Assembly: GCA_012510495.1 (NCBI GenBank)
Contig: JAAZHX010000314.1
Span: 49,138-113,137, forward strand
Reading direction: 5' to 3'
Length of the DNA: 64,000 nt
Source of the DNA: Smithella sp.
GTDB taxonomy: Bacteria > Desulfobacterota > Syntrophia > Syntrophales > Smithellaceae
A model generated the notes under the pieces. The model had not been told where the DNA came from and searched no databases. It saw nothing but the letters and a program-made list of their open reading frames with translations. How positions within the stretch are numbered: position 1 is the first letter of the stretch; the number at the start of each line of letters is the position of its first letter. The translations under genes were made by a program, and so were the position numbers. Shown here piece after piece: positions 33,632 through 43,339 of the stretch.

Positions 33632-34639
33632 GTGCACAACAAAAACATGAGCGGCAACCGAACCGCTGTTTCACGCGCCAGAGAAGTTCTGAAAATCGAA
33701 GCGCAGAGTATTTTGAATCTGGTTCATAAGATCAACGGGAATTTTTCCCGCGCCGTCGATTTGATCTTTCAGTGCAAGGGGCGTGTCATCATCACGGGCA
33801 TCGGCAAATCCGGCCTGATCGGGCGGAAAATCGTCGCCACACTGACCAGCACGGGAACGCAGGCGCTTTTCCTCCATCCGGTGGAAGGCATTCACGGCGA
33901 CCTGGGCATCGTCACCAAAAAAGACATTCTGCTGGCCATTTCCAACAGCGGTGAAACGCGGGAGCTGCTGCCGATCATCAGCTCGGTCAAAAAAATCGGC
34001 GCGCCGATCATCTCCTTTACCGGCATTTTGTCTTCAACGCTCGCCAAAAGCAGCGACATCGTTATTGACGTGTCCGTGGAAAAGGAAGCCTGCCCTTTCG
34101 GCCTGGCGCCGACCTCCAGCTCCACCGCCGCGCTGGCCATGGGAGACGCGCTGGCCATCGCGCTCATCGACAAACGGAAATTCCGGGAAAAGGATTTTTA
34201 CAAGTTCCACCCCGGCGGCTCCTTGGGCGCCAGGCTTCGGGCAAGCGTCCGGGACGCCATGATCACGGGGGACAGAATCCCGCGTGTAACCACCGGAGCG
34301 CCGGCCCGGCAGGCAATCGAAGTGATCGACCGGATGAATGTCGGTTTTGTGCTGGTGACGGATAAAAAGAACCACCTGATCGGAATTCTGACCGATGGAG
34401 ACGTGCGCCGGATCGTCAGCCGGGGATCGTCCTTTGAAGGCCTGACGATTGACCGCGTCATGACGTCCAACCCGAAAACCATCGATGAAAAAGCGTCGCT
34501 GGCGGAAACCGTCGAGTTCATGCAGAAAAAAGAAATAACCTCTCTGGCCGTGGTCAATGAAAAGAAAAAATTAAAAGGCTACGTCCATCTGCACGATATT
34601 TTCGGCCGGGGCGGCTCGGTCAATATCTCTTTAACCTGA
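33632..34639 (+). CDS. kdsD: Arabinose-5-phosphate isomerase (SIS + 2 CBS)
   Basis: GKGRVIITGIGKSGLIGRKIVATLTSTGTQALFLHPVEGIHGDLG; FHPGGSLGARL; tandem CBS domains. Confidence 0.93.
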   Translation: MHNKNMSGNRTAVSRAREVLKIEAQSILNLVHKINGNFSRAVDLIFQCKGRVIITGIGKSGLIGRKIVATLTSTGTQALFLHPVEGIHGDLGIVTKKDILLAISNSGETRELLPIISSVKKIGAPIISFTGILSSTLAKSSDIVIDVSVEKEACPFGLAPTSSSTAALAMGDALAIALIDKRKFREKDFYKFHPGGSLGARLRASVRDAMITGDRIPRVTTGAPARQAIEVIDRMNVGFVLVTDKKNHLIGILTDGDVRRIVSRGSSFEGLTIDRVMTSNPKTIDEKASLAETVEFMQKKEITSLAVVNEKKKLKGYVHLHDIFGRGGSVNISLT

Positions 34640-34653
34640 CAAACATCAGAGGG

Positions 34654-35193
34654 ATGGCTATGGCCCTGTACGAATTTGAAGGGAAAAAACCGCAGATTCC
34701 GTCCGATTCTTTCGTTCACCCCGCCGCGGTCCTGATCGGCGACGTCCGCCTCGGCCACGAATGTCTGATCGCGCCGGGAGTTTCCATCCGCGCGGACTTC
34801 GGTCCGGTCATCATCGGCGACCGGTCCAGCGTGCAGGACAACTCCGTCATTCATGTCTATCCCGGCTCCGAGTCCGTCATCGGCAATGACGTCACCGTGG
34901 CGCATGGCGTCATTCTGCATGACGTCCACATCCACGACCGATGCATGATCGGCATCGGCGCCATTATCCTATTCAATGTTGTTTGCGAGGAAGATGTTTT
35001 CGTTTCCGTGGGATCGCTGGTTCCAAGAGGCATGCGCGTTCCCGCCGGAAAAATCGTTGCCGGCAATCCCGCCAAAATCACGCGGGAGGTAACGGACAAA
35101 GACAAAGCGGCCGCGAAAGACGGCATCGAAGCCTACCGTTACCTCTGCCGGCAATACCTGGCCACGATGAAAACAATCACGGAACCGTTATAA
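34654..35193 (+). CDS. Gamma carbonic anhydrase-like hexapeptide-repeat protein (PaaY/YrdA type)
   Basis: HPAAVLIGDVRLGHECLIAPGVSIRADFGPVIIGDRSSVQDNSVIHVYPG...VAHGVILHDVHI, His residues at expected metal positions. Confidence 0.88.
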   Translation: MAMALYEFEGKKPQIPSDSFVHPAAVLIGDVRLGHECLIAPGVSIRADFGPVIIGDRSSVQDNSVIHVYPGSESVIGNDVTVAHGVILHDVHIHDRCMIGIGAIILFNVVCEEDVFVSVGSLVPRGMRVPAGKIVAGNPAKITREVTDKDKAAAKDGIEAYRYLCRQYLATMKTITEPL

Positions 35194-35207
35194 GGAAATC
35201 TTTTTCT

Positions 35208-35411
35208 TTACGGCGTAATCCTGCCGTTCTTGTCTATCGCATGGGTGACACTACCCGCGTCATGTTTCGCGGTTGCCGTCCAGTTATCGATGGTATCATT
35301 CGTAATATCGAGCGTTACATCACCGGAGTTATAAAACTTCTGGGAGTGCATTTCGTCAATTCCGCAAGATTTCGCATCCGCTTCAGCGGCAAAATAAACC
35401 TGACAGGACAA
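35208..35411 (-). pseudogene. C-terminal relic of a type IV pilin-like gene
   Basis: FYNSGDVTLDITNDTIDNWTATAKHDAGSVTHAIDKNGRITP aligns with the C-terminus of the intact pilin at 41381-41752; no FTLIE N-terminus nearby. Confidence 0.6.
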
Positions 35412-35510
35412 AGAAAGACGGGGAACAGACCCTTAACAAAATGCGGAAAATCACTTTCATACAAAAAGGTGATTTTCACCCGATTAAACCATTTTGGCCG
35501 CAACTATTTG

Positions 35511-35885
35511 TCATCCCCATCTTTTTCCAATAAAACGCCACGAAAAAATACCAAGAGCCACCCCCAGCATGTTGGCGAGGACATCGGGGATTGAAAACAT
35601 TCTCCCGGGAATAAAGTACTGTCCCACTTCCAATAACAGACCCAGAAGGATCATGGAGAGCGCGGCAAAGAGCGCTATCCGCCGATCGGCAAAACCCATG
35701 ACCGGCAAGAGCGCCAGCCATGCGTATGCCGCACAATGATAGACTTTATCCGCGTTCCGGAAATCGACCGGTAACTCCACCCGGGGCACAAGCGATAGAA
35801 AAACGACCGAGCAAACCGAGACGCCCCAGAGAAATAGGATCGGACCCGACCGGATGCCGGATGTTGTGCCTTGATTGCTTTTCAT
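35511..35885 (-). CDS. VanZ-like family membrane protein
   Basis: DKVYHCAAYAWLALLPV...LLLGLLLEVGQYFIPGRMFSIPDVLANMLGVALG. Confidence 0.85.
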   Translation of the reverse strand: MKSNQGTTSGIRSGPILFLWGVSVCSVVFLSLVPRVELPVDFRNADKVYHCAAYAWLALLPVMGFADRRIALFAALSMILLGLLLEVGQYFIPGRMFSIPDVLANMLGVALGIFSWRFIGKRWG

Positions 35886-35944
35886 TGATTTCGATAAAAG
35901 AAGAAAAGGGATTAACCGTGAGAGGATAATCCCTGATGTTTAAA

Positions 35945-36019
35945 TGGTAGGCGGTGCTGGGATTGAACCAGCGACTTCTACCGTGTGAAGGTAGCACTCT
36001 CCCGCTGAGTTAACCGCCC
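35945..36019 (-). tRNA. tRNA-Val (anticodon CAC), CCA encoded
   Basis: GGGCGGTTAACTCAGCGGGAGAGTGCTACCTTCACACGGTAGAAGTCGCTGGTTCAATCCCAGCACCGCCTACCA. Confidence 0.92.
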
Positions 36020-36063
36020 AATTGCCGTGTGCTATAGCTTAAAGTTTCCCCCGTTTCAAGCAA

Positions 36064-36090
36064 AAACACTCTTTGTCAGAAAGAGTGTTT
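36064..36090. terminator. Hairpin between tRNA-Val and the thiolase gene
   Basis: AAACACTCTTT-gtcag-AAAGAGTGTTT, 11-bp perfect stem. Confidence 0.55.
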
Positions 36091-36109
36091 AGTGGCTCAA
36101 AAAAGAAAT

Positions 36110-36161
36110 GCCGCCCGCCCTTCCGCCATCGATGTTTCTATGGCGGAAGGGCTCAGGCGGC
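36110..36161 (-). terminator. Strong terminator downstream of the thiolase gene
   Basis: On the minus strand GCCGCCTGAGCCCTTCCGCCAT-loop-ATGGCGGAAGGGCGGGCGGC followed by ATTTCTTTTTT. Confidence 0.75.
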
Positions 36162-36190
36162 TCTTTCAGCCAAACGCTGGAGGGTCTCGC

Positions 36191-37381
36191 TTACAGCATT
36201 TCAAAAATACCCGCCGCGCCCATACCGCCGCCGATACACATGGAAACAATACCACGCTTTGAACCGCGGCGCTTCATTTCGTGCAGAAGCTGTGCGGTCA
36301 GCTTGGCTCCGGTGCATCCCAGCGGGTGGCCGATGGCAATCGCGCCGCCGTTGGGGTTGATGTCACCCGCCCAATAGCGGTCTTCGATCCCGACCACGCG
36401 GCAGGAATAAATTGCCTGTGACGCAAAGGCTTCATTGATTTCATACACATCAATGTCTTTTGTCGTCAAACCGGCCATCTTCAGAACTTTGGGAATCGCC
36501 ACGGACGGGCCGACACCCATTTCTTCCGCCAAGCATCCAGCCACTGCGTAATGGGTCAGTTTGGCAATCGGTTTCAGACCATATTCCTTTGCTTTTTCCG
36601 GCGTCATCAGCATAGAGAAAGCTGCGCCATCGGTCATCTGCGAAGAGTTGGCCGCCGTCACGGAACCGCCTGCCTTGAAGGGCGATTTCAATCTGGCCAT
36701 GTTTTCGATCGTTGCCGGCCAACGCACACCGTCATCCGTGTCAAACGTCACGTATTCGCGAACGCGCTTGCCGTTCTTTTTTGCATACTTCACGGCCCGG
36801 ATGGGAATAATTTCTTCCTTGAACTTGCCTGCCTTGATGGCTTCATAAGCGCGGCGGTTGCTTTCCACACCCATCTTATCCTGATCTTCACGCGAAATGT
36901 TATGATTCATCGCGACGTTTTCCGCGGTGTTGCCCATGTTGATATAGACATTGGGCATGCTGCCGTCGAATTTCCAATCCGGATGCGGACGCATGGCGGA
37001 GCCGCCCATCGGAATGTGCGTCATGGTTTCACAGCCGCCGGCAATAATGACTTCCGACCAGCCGGCGCGAATCTTGGCCGTCGCGTCGGCGATCGCCTGA
37101 AGACCGGACGCGCAGAAACGGTTGACGGTCATACCGGAAACGGAAATCGGAAGCCCCGCTCCCATCGCCAGAACTCTTCCCAGATTCATACCTTGCTCAC
37201 ACTCCGGGAAGGCACAGCCAACGATCAAATCATCTATTTCTTCAGGCTTCACCTGCGGCACTCTGGCCAGCAAACCTTTGAGTACCTGGATACTAAACTC
37301 ATCCGCTCGGGTAGCGGCAAGACCACCCCTTCTGCGGGCGCCTGGACTTCTTACGGATTCAACAATTACAGCATCGCTCAT
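36191..37381 (-). CDS. fadA: Acetyl-CoA acyltransferase/thiolase
   Basis: TVNRFCASGLQAIADA active-site Cys, NEAFASQ, GGAIAIGHPLGCTGAK, CIGGGMGAA. Confidence 0.94.
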   Translation of the reverse strand: MSDAVIVESVRSPGARRRGGLAATRADEFSIQVLKGLLARVPQVKPEEIDDLIVGCAFPECEQGMNLGRVLAMGAGLPISVSGMTVNRFCASGLQAIADATAKIRAGWSEVIIAGGCETMTHIPMGGSAMRPHPDWKFDGSMPNVYINMGNTAENVAMNHNISREDQDKMGVESNRRAYEAIKAGKFKEEIIPIRAVKYAKKNGKRVREYVTFDTDDGVRWPATIENMARLKSPFKAGGSVTAANSSQMTDGAAFSMLMTPEKAKEYGLKPIAKLTHYAVAGCLAEEMGVGPSVAIPKVLKMAGLTTKDIDVYEINEAFASQAIYSCRVVGIEDRYWAGDINPNGGAIAIGHPLGCTGAKLTAQLLHEMKRRGSKRGIVSMCIGGGMGAAGIFEML

Positions 37382-37451
37382 GATTATCCTCCTTCATTTC
37401 TAGAAGGCGCGGAGGCTTCTATCCGGCCGCCGCGCACGTTGTTTCATTAAA

Positions 37452-39872
37452 TTAGTTGCGCAGAGGCTTGCCCTTGGTCAGCATATGCATAATGCGCTCA
37501 TGCGTTTTTGTCTCGCCCATCAGGCTGAGGAAACCTTCTCTTTCCAGATCAAGGATTTCCTGCTCGGTGACATACGTGCCTTCCGCGCAGTCGCCGCCGG
37601 AGAGAACATAAGCCACTTTTCTCGACACGACGAGATCGAAATCGGAGATAAAGTTGCCATAGCGCATATTCATCAGAATCGCGTCCGCCAAACCGCGGAA
37701 GTTCTCGCCCATCACTGGAATCAGAGCGGGTCTGGGCGGTTTGTAACCGGTCATCGTCAGGGCCTTCACGATCTGTTTGGCTTCGTAGATCTGCTGATCG
37801 CGGCTCATGTTGATGGCTTCCGTCTTGCGGATGTAGCCCAGTTCTATAGCTTCCATCGCGCTGGTAGCAACCTTTGCCATCGCGATATTTTCAAACGCTT
37901 TGGCCATATGGTACTGCATATTCAGACCGGCTTCCACAACGCCGTCCGGAATGCCTTCCGTCACACGCACCAGAATTTCCTTGCAGCCGCCGCCCGCGGG
38001 CAGCACACCGACGCCGACTTCCACAAGACCCATGTAGGTCTCGCCGTTCGGCAGACAACGGGCGCCGTGCATGGCGATTTCGCAGCCGCCGCCCAGCGCC
38101 AGACCGGCGGGCGCCGTCACAACCGGCTTGGAGAGGTACTTCATTCTCATATTGCCGTTCTGCAGGGCTTCGATGCTCTTTTCGAGGAGATCCCATTCGC
38201 CTTTCTGTGCAGCCACCAGGACCGCGAAAACGTTGGCGCCCGCGGAGAAAGCACGCTCGTCGTGGTTGGCGATCACCAACCCGTCAAAATCTTTCTCGAC
38301 GATATCGCAGGAAGCGTGAAGCATCTCATTCAAGGGCTCGTCAATCGAATTCATCTTGGTGTGGAATTCCAGACAGGCCACGCCATCACCGATGTCAATG
38401 AGGCTGGCGCTTTCATTTTCTTTAACAATCTTTTTGCGGCTTTTCAGATCGGGCAACAGGATGATTTTGGAATTTTCGTCAATCTTGGCATAGCCCTTCT
38501 TTTCAAAGTCGTAGTAATACTTGCCGTCTGCTTTGGTTGCATAAAAAGATTCGCAACCTTTTTTCAGCATTTCATCGATTTTCTTGGGGGCTTTCAATTT
38601 CAGCTTCTTCATGACCTCGATGGCTTCTTTGACGCCGACGGCATCCCACATTTCAAAAGGACCCAGCTTGTTGTTGTAGCCCCATTTCATGGCGTTATCG
38701 ATGGCCATGATATCATCGCATATTTCACCGATCCGGTTGGCCGAATAGATGAATGTCATGCACAAGTACGCGCGCGCGAAATCGCCAGCCTTGTCGTCCG
38801 CGTTGAAGACATGCTTAACGGAGCCGGCGACATTTTCCATCTTCTTTGCGGCGCTGATGGAATCAAACTTCGGTCTGCCGGCCGGCACATATTCCATCGT
38901 ATCGATGTCCAGCATCAACTTGACTCTCTTGCCTGCGGCATCCTTGGTTTTTTTGTAATAGCCCTGCTTGGTTTTATTGCCCAGCCATTTATTGGCAATC
39001 ATTTTATCCATAAAAGGAGCCGCCTTGAACGTATCGCGTGCTTCATCGTCCGGAACGGCATCATACAGATTCTTGGCGACATGGTATCCCACGTCGAGAC
39101 CGACGAGATCCATCGTCCCGAAAACGGCCGTGCCCGGATGGCCGAGGGCCCTACCGACGATCGCGTCCACTTCGTCAATTTTCAGCTTCTTTTCCAACAT
39201 CAGATTAACGCAGTTAGACAGATCAAAAACCCCGATGCGGTTGCCGACAAAGTTGGGGCGGTCTTTACAGATCACCACGCCCTTGCCCAGGGTTTCCTCG
39301 CTGAATTTCACCATATAATCAACAATTGCCTTATCCGTTTCCTCGCCGGGAATAATTTCCATGAGCTTCATGTAGCGCGGAGGATTGAAGAAGTGGGTCC
39401 CCAGAAAACGTTTTTTCAGAGCGGGGCCGAACTTCGCGCTGATGTCTTTAATGGGAATGCCGGATGTGTTGGTGGAAACGATACAAGTTGGTTTGATCAC
39501 TTTCTCCACTTTGGCAAAGAGATCCTGCTTGATCTTGAGGTTCTCGACGACAACCTCGCAGACCCAGTCCGCATCGGCCAGCCAGTTCAAATTGTCCTCA
39601 AAGTTCCCGATTTTAACCATGGACGCGTTCTTCTTACTGTAGAAGCTGGCGGGCTTGGACTTGGTAACGGCAGCCAGGCCGTTTGCCGCAAAGCGATTCC
39701 GCCATGCCGGGCTTTTTTCCGTCAAGCCTTTTTTCTTGTCATCTTCCGTCAGTTCGAATGGGATGATATCGAGCAGATAGCACTCGATACCGGCATTGGT
39801 CAGATGAGCCGCGATGCCCGCACCCATGACTCCCGCACCTAAAACAGCCGCTTTTTTGATCTTCAATGACAT
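37452..39872 (-). CDS. fadB: 3-hydroxyacyl-CoA dehydrogenase/enoyl-CoA hydratase fusion
   Basis: AAVLGAGVMGAGIAAHLTNAG, THFFNPPRYMKLMEII, C-terminal enoyl-CoA hydratase region GLALGGGCEIAMHGAR. Confidence 0.93.
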   Translation of the reverse strand: MSLKIKKAAVLGAGVMGAGIAAHLTNAGIECYLLDIIPFELTEDDKKKGLTEKSPAWRNRFAANGLAAVTKSKPASFYSKKNASMVKIGNFEDNLNWLADADWVCEVVVENLKIKQDLFAKVEKVIKPTCIVSTNTSGIPIKDISAKFGPALKKRFLGTHFFNPPRYMKLMEIIPGEETDKAIVDYMVKFSEETLGKGVVICKDRPNFVGNRIGVFDLSNCVNLMLEKKLKIDEVDAIVGRALGHPGTAVFGTMDLVGLDVGYHVAKNLYDAVPDDEARDTFKAAPFMDKMIANKWLGNKTKQGYYKKTKDAAGKRVKLMLDIDTMEYVPAGRPKFDSISAAKKMENVAGSVKHVFNADDKAGDFARAYLCMTFIYSANRIGEICDDIMAIDNAMKWGYNNKLGPFEMWDAVGVKEAIEVMKKLKLKAPKKIDEMLKKGCESFYATKADGKYYYDFEKKGYAKIDENSKIILLPDLKSRKKIVKENESASLIDIGDGVACLEFHTKMNSIDEPLNEMLHASCDIVEKDFDGLVIANHDERAFSAGANVFAVLVAAQKGEWDLLEKSIEALQNGNMRMKYLSKPVVTAPAGLALGGGCEIAMHGARCLPNGETYMGLVEVGVGVLPAGGGCKEILVRVTEGIPDGVVEAGLNMQYHMAKAFENIAMAKVATSAMEAIELGYIRKTEAINMSRDQQIYEAKQIVKALTMTGYKPPRPALIPVMGENFRGLADAILMNMRYGNFISDFDLVVSRKVAYVLSGGDCAEGTYVTEQEILDLEREGFLSLMGETKTHERIMHMLTKGKPLRN

Positions 39873-40425
39873 TATTCTCCTCCTTCTCTTTCCTTATGAA
39901 CCGTTAAATTGGTTTACGGCCCATAAATTTGTTTGGGGCCAAGCTGCGCACCCATATTCACCTGCTTACCGCATACAATAACAGACCGCTTACCTGCCGG
40001 CCCAGATGTCCCTTTCATGCTTATAAATGGTAGTGATTTCAGGCATTCTTTGGATCCTTTTCCGCTTTCAAGAAAATATCCAATTGCGGCTGAAATTGAT
40101 TTTGCCCTGCGAATACACCCGGGGCATCAATTCCTGACACTCGGGGGAGGGGAACTCTGATCCCCGAGGGATGACTTTTATCCGGTTACTGACTAAAGGT
40201 CATGGTCATTATTAAACCAAACACAGGCGAATGTCAAGGCAAATTAGAAACGATTGGTCAATAAAGATTAAATACCAGCATGAAATTGATTTTATTGATT
40301 TTTTGTCATTTTTAAAACCAACAAGGCCAAAATAAAAACATCGTGCCGGTGCATCCGTTATTTTGACCCGGATACCCTCACCCTCCCCCGAAATGTCAAT
40401 CAATAAAGATTTAACCCCAGTGACC

Positions 40426-40946
40426 TTATTGTTTTATCTGAAACACGGCGTAGTGGCCATCATACCTGGCAATAAACTGATCGCGCGTTTCCTTTTTCAG
40501 AATGTAGTTCAAGGGCGCGATTTTGGCAAAATAATTTTCGCATAGACCGCGTTGAATCAGATCATGACAACTGATATCAGAACCGGGGCGGCCAGGAGAC
40601 CGGCCAGCCGGCCTGTTTTTTTGCTCAAATATCCGTAAAGCAGCAGAGCCGTGCCGAGGCCAACGCTCAAGTGAATAAAATCGGGAATAATATCGTTGCC
40701 GAAATACAAAGGCGCGAGATAGAGAAGAGACAGATTCATCGGGTAGTAAGAAAACCCGGCCCAGGGCGTCTCGTAAAATCCGCCATGAACAAGCCACAGC
40801 TTGGGAACGGCCAGGTGATGAATGAGCGCATCGCGGGAAACGGGCGGTGTGAACGCCAGAAGAAATTCAGTCAGGATGAAACCGAAAATAATTGAAACTA
40901 GGACAGCTGTAACAAGGGATTCCTGTTTTACCGGCAAATTCTTCAT
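40426..40946 (-). pseudogene. Internally deleted membrane glycosyltransferase-like (GT39/PMT-like) gene
   Basis: 129-aa N-terminal part (TPPVSRDALIHHLAVPKLWLVHGGFYETPWAGFSYYPMN...) ends early; the downstream +1 frame encodes a C-terminal-like tail ENYFAKIAPLNYILKKETRDQFIARYDGHYAVFQIKQ. Confidence 0.6.
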
Positions 40947-40981
40947 TCAGTGCTGGCCTGCTTTTCCGGACACCGGTCTGC

Positions 40982-41247
40982 GAGACTGTGTCGCAATTCC
41001 TGATTTTGTCATAGATGACAACCAACACATCTGTCATCCTCGAGTGTTCCTGTCGGGGATCCACACCTTTTGTCGGACATCCATTATGGATTCCCGCCAG
41101 GGGATCGCGGGAATGACTAAGGAAAGGGGCCCATGCGGGGATGACACATCAAGCTTGGATTCCCGTTCCCCGACTTCCCGGGGTCAGGCTTCGCGAGGCA
41201 TGACAGCTTTTGAACATTCTGACGCAACTTCCTCCGCCGGCATGACA
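40982..41247. repeat. Dispersed intergenic repeat family 1, copy B
   Basis: gagactgtgtcgcaattcctgattttgtcat...tggattcccgccaggggatcgcgggaatgac...cttggattcccg...agcttttgaacattctgacgcaac. Confidence 0.7.
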
Positions 41248-41318
41248 AAGCTCTCAAAAAATGCGTTATCTCCATCCGGAACAGTTTTAAAACCGTTTCT
41301 CCTCTGCCTTAAAACAGT

Positions 41319-41349
41319 AAAGGAGCCGGGAAATTTTCCCGGCTCCTTT
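41319..41349 (-). terminator. Terminator downstream of pilin gene
   Basis: aaaggagccgggaaattttcccggctccttt near-perfect palindrome followed on the minus strand by a T-containing tract. Confidence 0.7.
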
Positions 41350-41380
41350 AATAAACACAACCAATCAAAAACGACTCGCG

Positions 41381-41752
41381 TTAACTACTCTTCTCTTGAA
41401 TGTTCCCGTTTGTAATTACAAAAGTGTTGTCACTACCGCTGTGTTTTGCAGTTGCCCCTTCACCGTTTGCTCCATCTGTGCTACCAAGCGTAACCTCTTT
41501 CGATTTTGTAAATGTTCCACCAGGGCTATCACCACATGCTGTTACTGACGGATTATCAGCTAAGTAAGCCTGACAAGCCGTATACCAATTTTTCAATTCA
41601 GCTTTTGCCACCGCATCGTACGATTTCTTTCTGTAGTTCGCAAACCGCGGGATGGCGATGACCGCCAGAATGCCGATGATCGCGACGACGATCATCAACT
41701 CAATCAACGTAAAACCCTTCTGTCCTCTTTTTGCTCTGAAATACTTTAACAT
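41381..41752 (-). CDS. Type IV pilin-like prepilin
   Basis: [39 protein letters not shown] prepilin peptidase site and hydrophobic helix; RBS gaggagg. Confidence 0.93.
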   Translation of the reverse strand: MLKYFRAKRGQKGFTLIELMIVVAIIGILAVIAIPRFANYRKKSYDAVAKAELKNWYTACQAYLADNPSVTACGDSPGGTFTKSKEVTLGSTDGANGEGATAKHSGSDNTFVITNGNIQEKSS

Positions 41753-42202
41753 GGTAACCCTCCTCTTTTAAAATGACGTTTCAATTTTGTTTTTTGCTGC
41801 CGTATCCCTGACATAATGCCTATGTTTTTTCAATGTTAATTTTTTTGCCGGTTCACCTCCTCCGAAATTTCCGCACACACCGCGTTCATTACGGGTATAT
41901 TAAAAGCAATGGATATGCCAGATAGAAAGATTTTTAATTTTCGGCACAAAGATCAAGGCTTTACTAAAATATTTACGACGGAAACCCTCATCAAAACAGG
42001 AAATCAGGCAAGAAAGCAGGTCATTTTCACCCGGCATCCGTCAATTTGGCCTATGAGTTGGCAACCGGAAAGCTCATGACTTGCGGAAAGGGAAGAAGTG
42101 ACAAGAATCAGCGGCGAATAACCGTAGTGCGGCAATCCCGGGTATGACGACGATACAGGGCTTTTTACGGTTTCATCTTTTTGATTGACAACTCAATGTG
42201 AC

Positions 42203-42220
42203 TATGGTCATGTGACCATA
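42203..42220. promoter_or_regulatory. Palindrome upstream of the toxin-antitoxin pair, putative autoregulatory operator
   Basis: tatggtca-tg-tgaccata, 35 bp before the antitoxin start. Confidence 0.55.
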
Positions 42221-42254
42221 AAGAAACGAGAGTAAAAATGAGGAGAATGAGCAT

Positions 42255-42488
42255 ATGGAACGTATTGTTTCGAAATCGCAATTTAAGCCACGTTCGCTGG
42301 AATATTTTCGTCTCATTGAAGAGAGCGGAGAAACAATCATCATTACAGATCGTGGAAAACCGGTGCTGAAGGTCATGCCTTACACTGATAATTTTGAAGA
42401 TAAATTAAAGGTTTTACGCAATTCTGTTTTGCAGTATGATGATCCCACCCAACCCGTTGCACCGGAAGGTTGGAAGGCGTTGCAATGA
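42255..42488 (+). CDS. Phd/YefM-type antitoxin
   Basis: SKSQFKPRSLEYFRLIEESGETIIITDRGKPVLKVMPY. Confidence 0.85.
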   Translation: MERIVSKSQFKPRSLEYFRLIEESGETIIITDRGKPVLKVMPYTDNFEDKLKVLRNSVLQYDDPTQPVAPEGWKALQ

Positions 42489-42880
42489 TCGTTTTAGACA
42501 CGCATGCCTGGCTCTGGTGGGTAAGCAGCCCGGAATATCTTTCAGAAACAGCAAAACAGATCATTGATGAGGCAGCGACGGGAAAAAATATTTTTATTTC
42601 TTCCATCAGCGCCTGGGAGATTGCGATACTCGTCTCACGGGGGCGACTGAAGCTGACGATGAACCCCGCTGACTGGGTTGCCGCTTCTGAAGCGCTCCCT
42701 TTTTTTGACTTTGTGCCTGTCAGCAACAGTATCGCCCTGAAATCAGTCCAGCTGCCGGGCATCCTGCCTGATGACCCCGCGGATCGAATCATCATTGCCA
42801 CGGCTGTTTCCCTGGGAGCGACTCTGGTGACGAAAGACGAAAAAATAAGAAACTACCCGCATGTCAAAACTGTTTGGTAG
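42485..42880 (+). CDS. PIN-domain toxin (VapC-like)
   Basis: IVLDTHAWLWWVSSPEYLS...ISSISAWEIAILVSRGRL...DDPADRIIIATAVSLGATLVTKDEKIR; 4-nt overlap with antitoxin. Confidence 0.92.
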   Translation: MIVLDTHAWLWWVSSPEYLSETAKQIIDEAATGKNIFISSISAWEIAILVSRGRLKLTMNPADWVAASEALPFFDFVPVSNSIALKSVQLPGILPDDPADRIIIATAVSLGATLVTKDEKIRNYPHVKTVW

Positions 42881-42897
42881 AAATTTGTGAGGGAATA

Positions 42898-43272
42898 ATG
42901 TACGAGGTCACAATTATTAAATCATTTTCCGCGGCGCACCTGCTTGCCGAGATCGGCGGAAAATGTGAGGAATTACATGGGCATAACTTCAAGGTGGAAG
43001 TCACGGTCGGCGCTATGGAGTTAAACGAGGAAGGTATTTTGATTGATTTCCGTCTGGTTAAAAAATGGCTCGGGGAAGTTCTCGGGCGGATGGACCACCA
43101 GCACCTCAACGACCTTCCCTTTTTTGCCGGACTCAATCCGTCTTCGGAAAATATCGCCCGCTGTATCTACAAGGAGATGCAAAAACAGGCAGAAGGTGAC
43201 GCGGTGAAAGTTCTGCGCGTAACGGTGTGGGAGTCGGAAAGCGCGGCGGTCAGTTACAGTGAAGAGCGATGA
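42898..43272 (+). CDS. queD: 6-carboxytetrahydropterin synthase QueD (PTPS family)
   Basis: FSAAHLL, CEELHGHNFKVEVTV (CxxxHGH motif), LDHQHLND-like MDHQHLND. Confidence 0.92.
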   Translation: MYEVTIIKSFSAAHLLAEIGGKCEELHGHNFKVEVTVGAMELNEEGILIDFRLVKKWLGEVLGRMDHQHLNDLPFFAGLNPSSENIARCIYKEMQKQAEGDAVKVLRVTVWESESAAVSYSEER

Positions 43273-43339
43273 GCAATGAGCAATGAGTGAAAAGAAAGGC
43301 GCGGGGCGGTAGGCTATAGCCCATCGCCTGTTTTTTATT

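Noticed and set aside
37485-39842. 785-aa plus-strand ORF opposite the fadB-like gene
   Set aside because: Exact antisense shadow of a conserved gene; composition typical of a reverse-frame open reading.
40140-40420. Gap with ctcgggg..ccccgag hairpin and repeated tcaataaagatt
   Set aside because: Short AT-rich similarity and a weak hairpin; not enough to call a regulatory element or repeat.
43262-43290. Tandem gagcaatgagcaatgag as a possible CRISPR-like or VNTR array
   Set aside because: Only about two and a half short units with no spacers.
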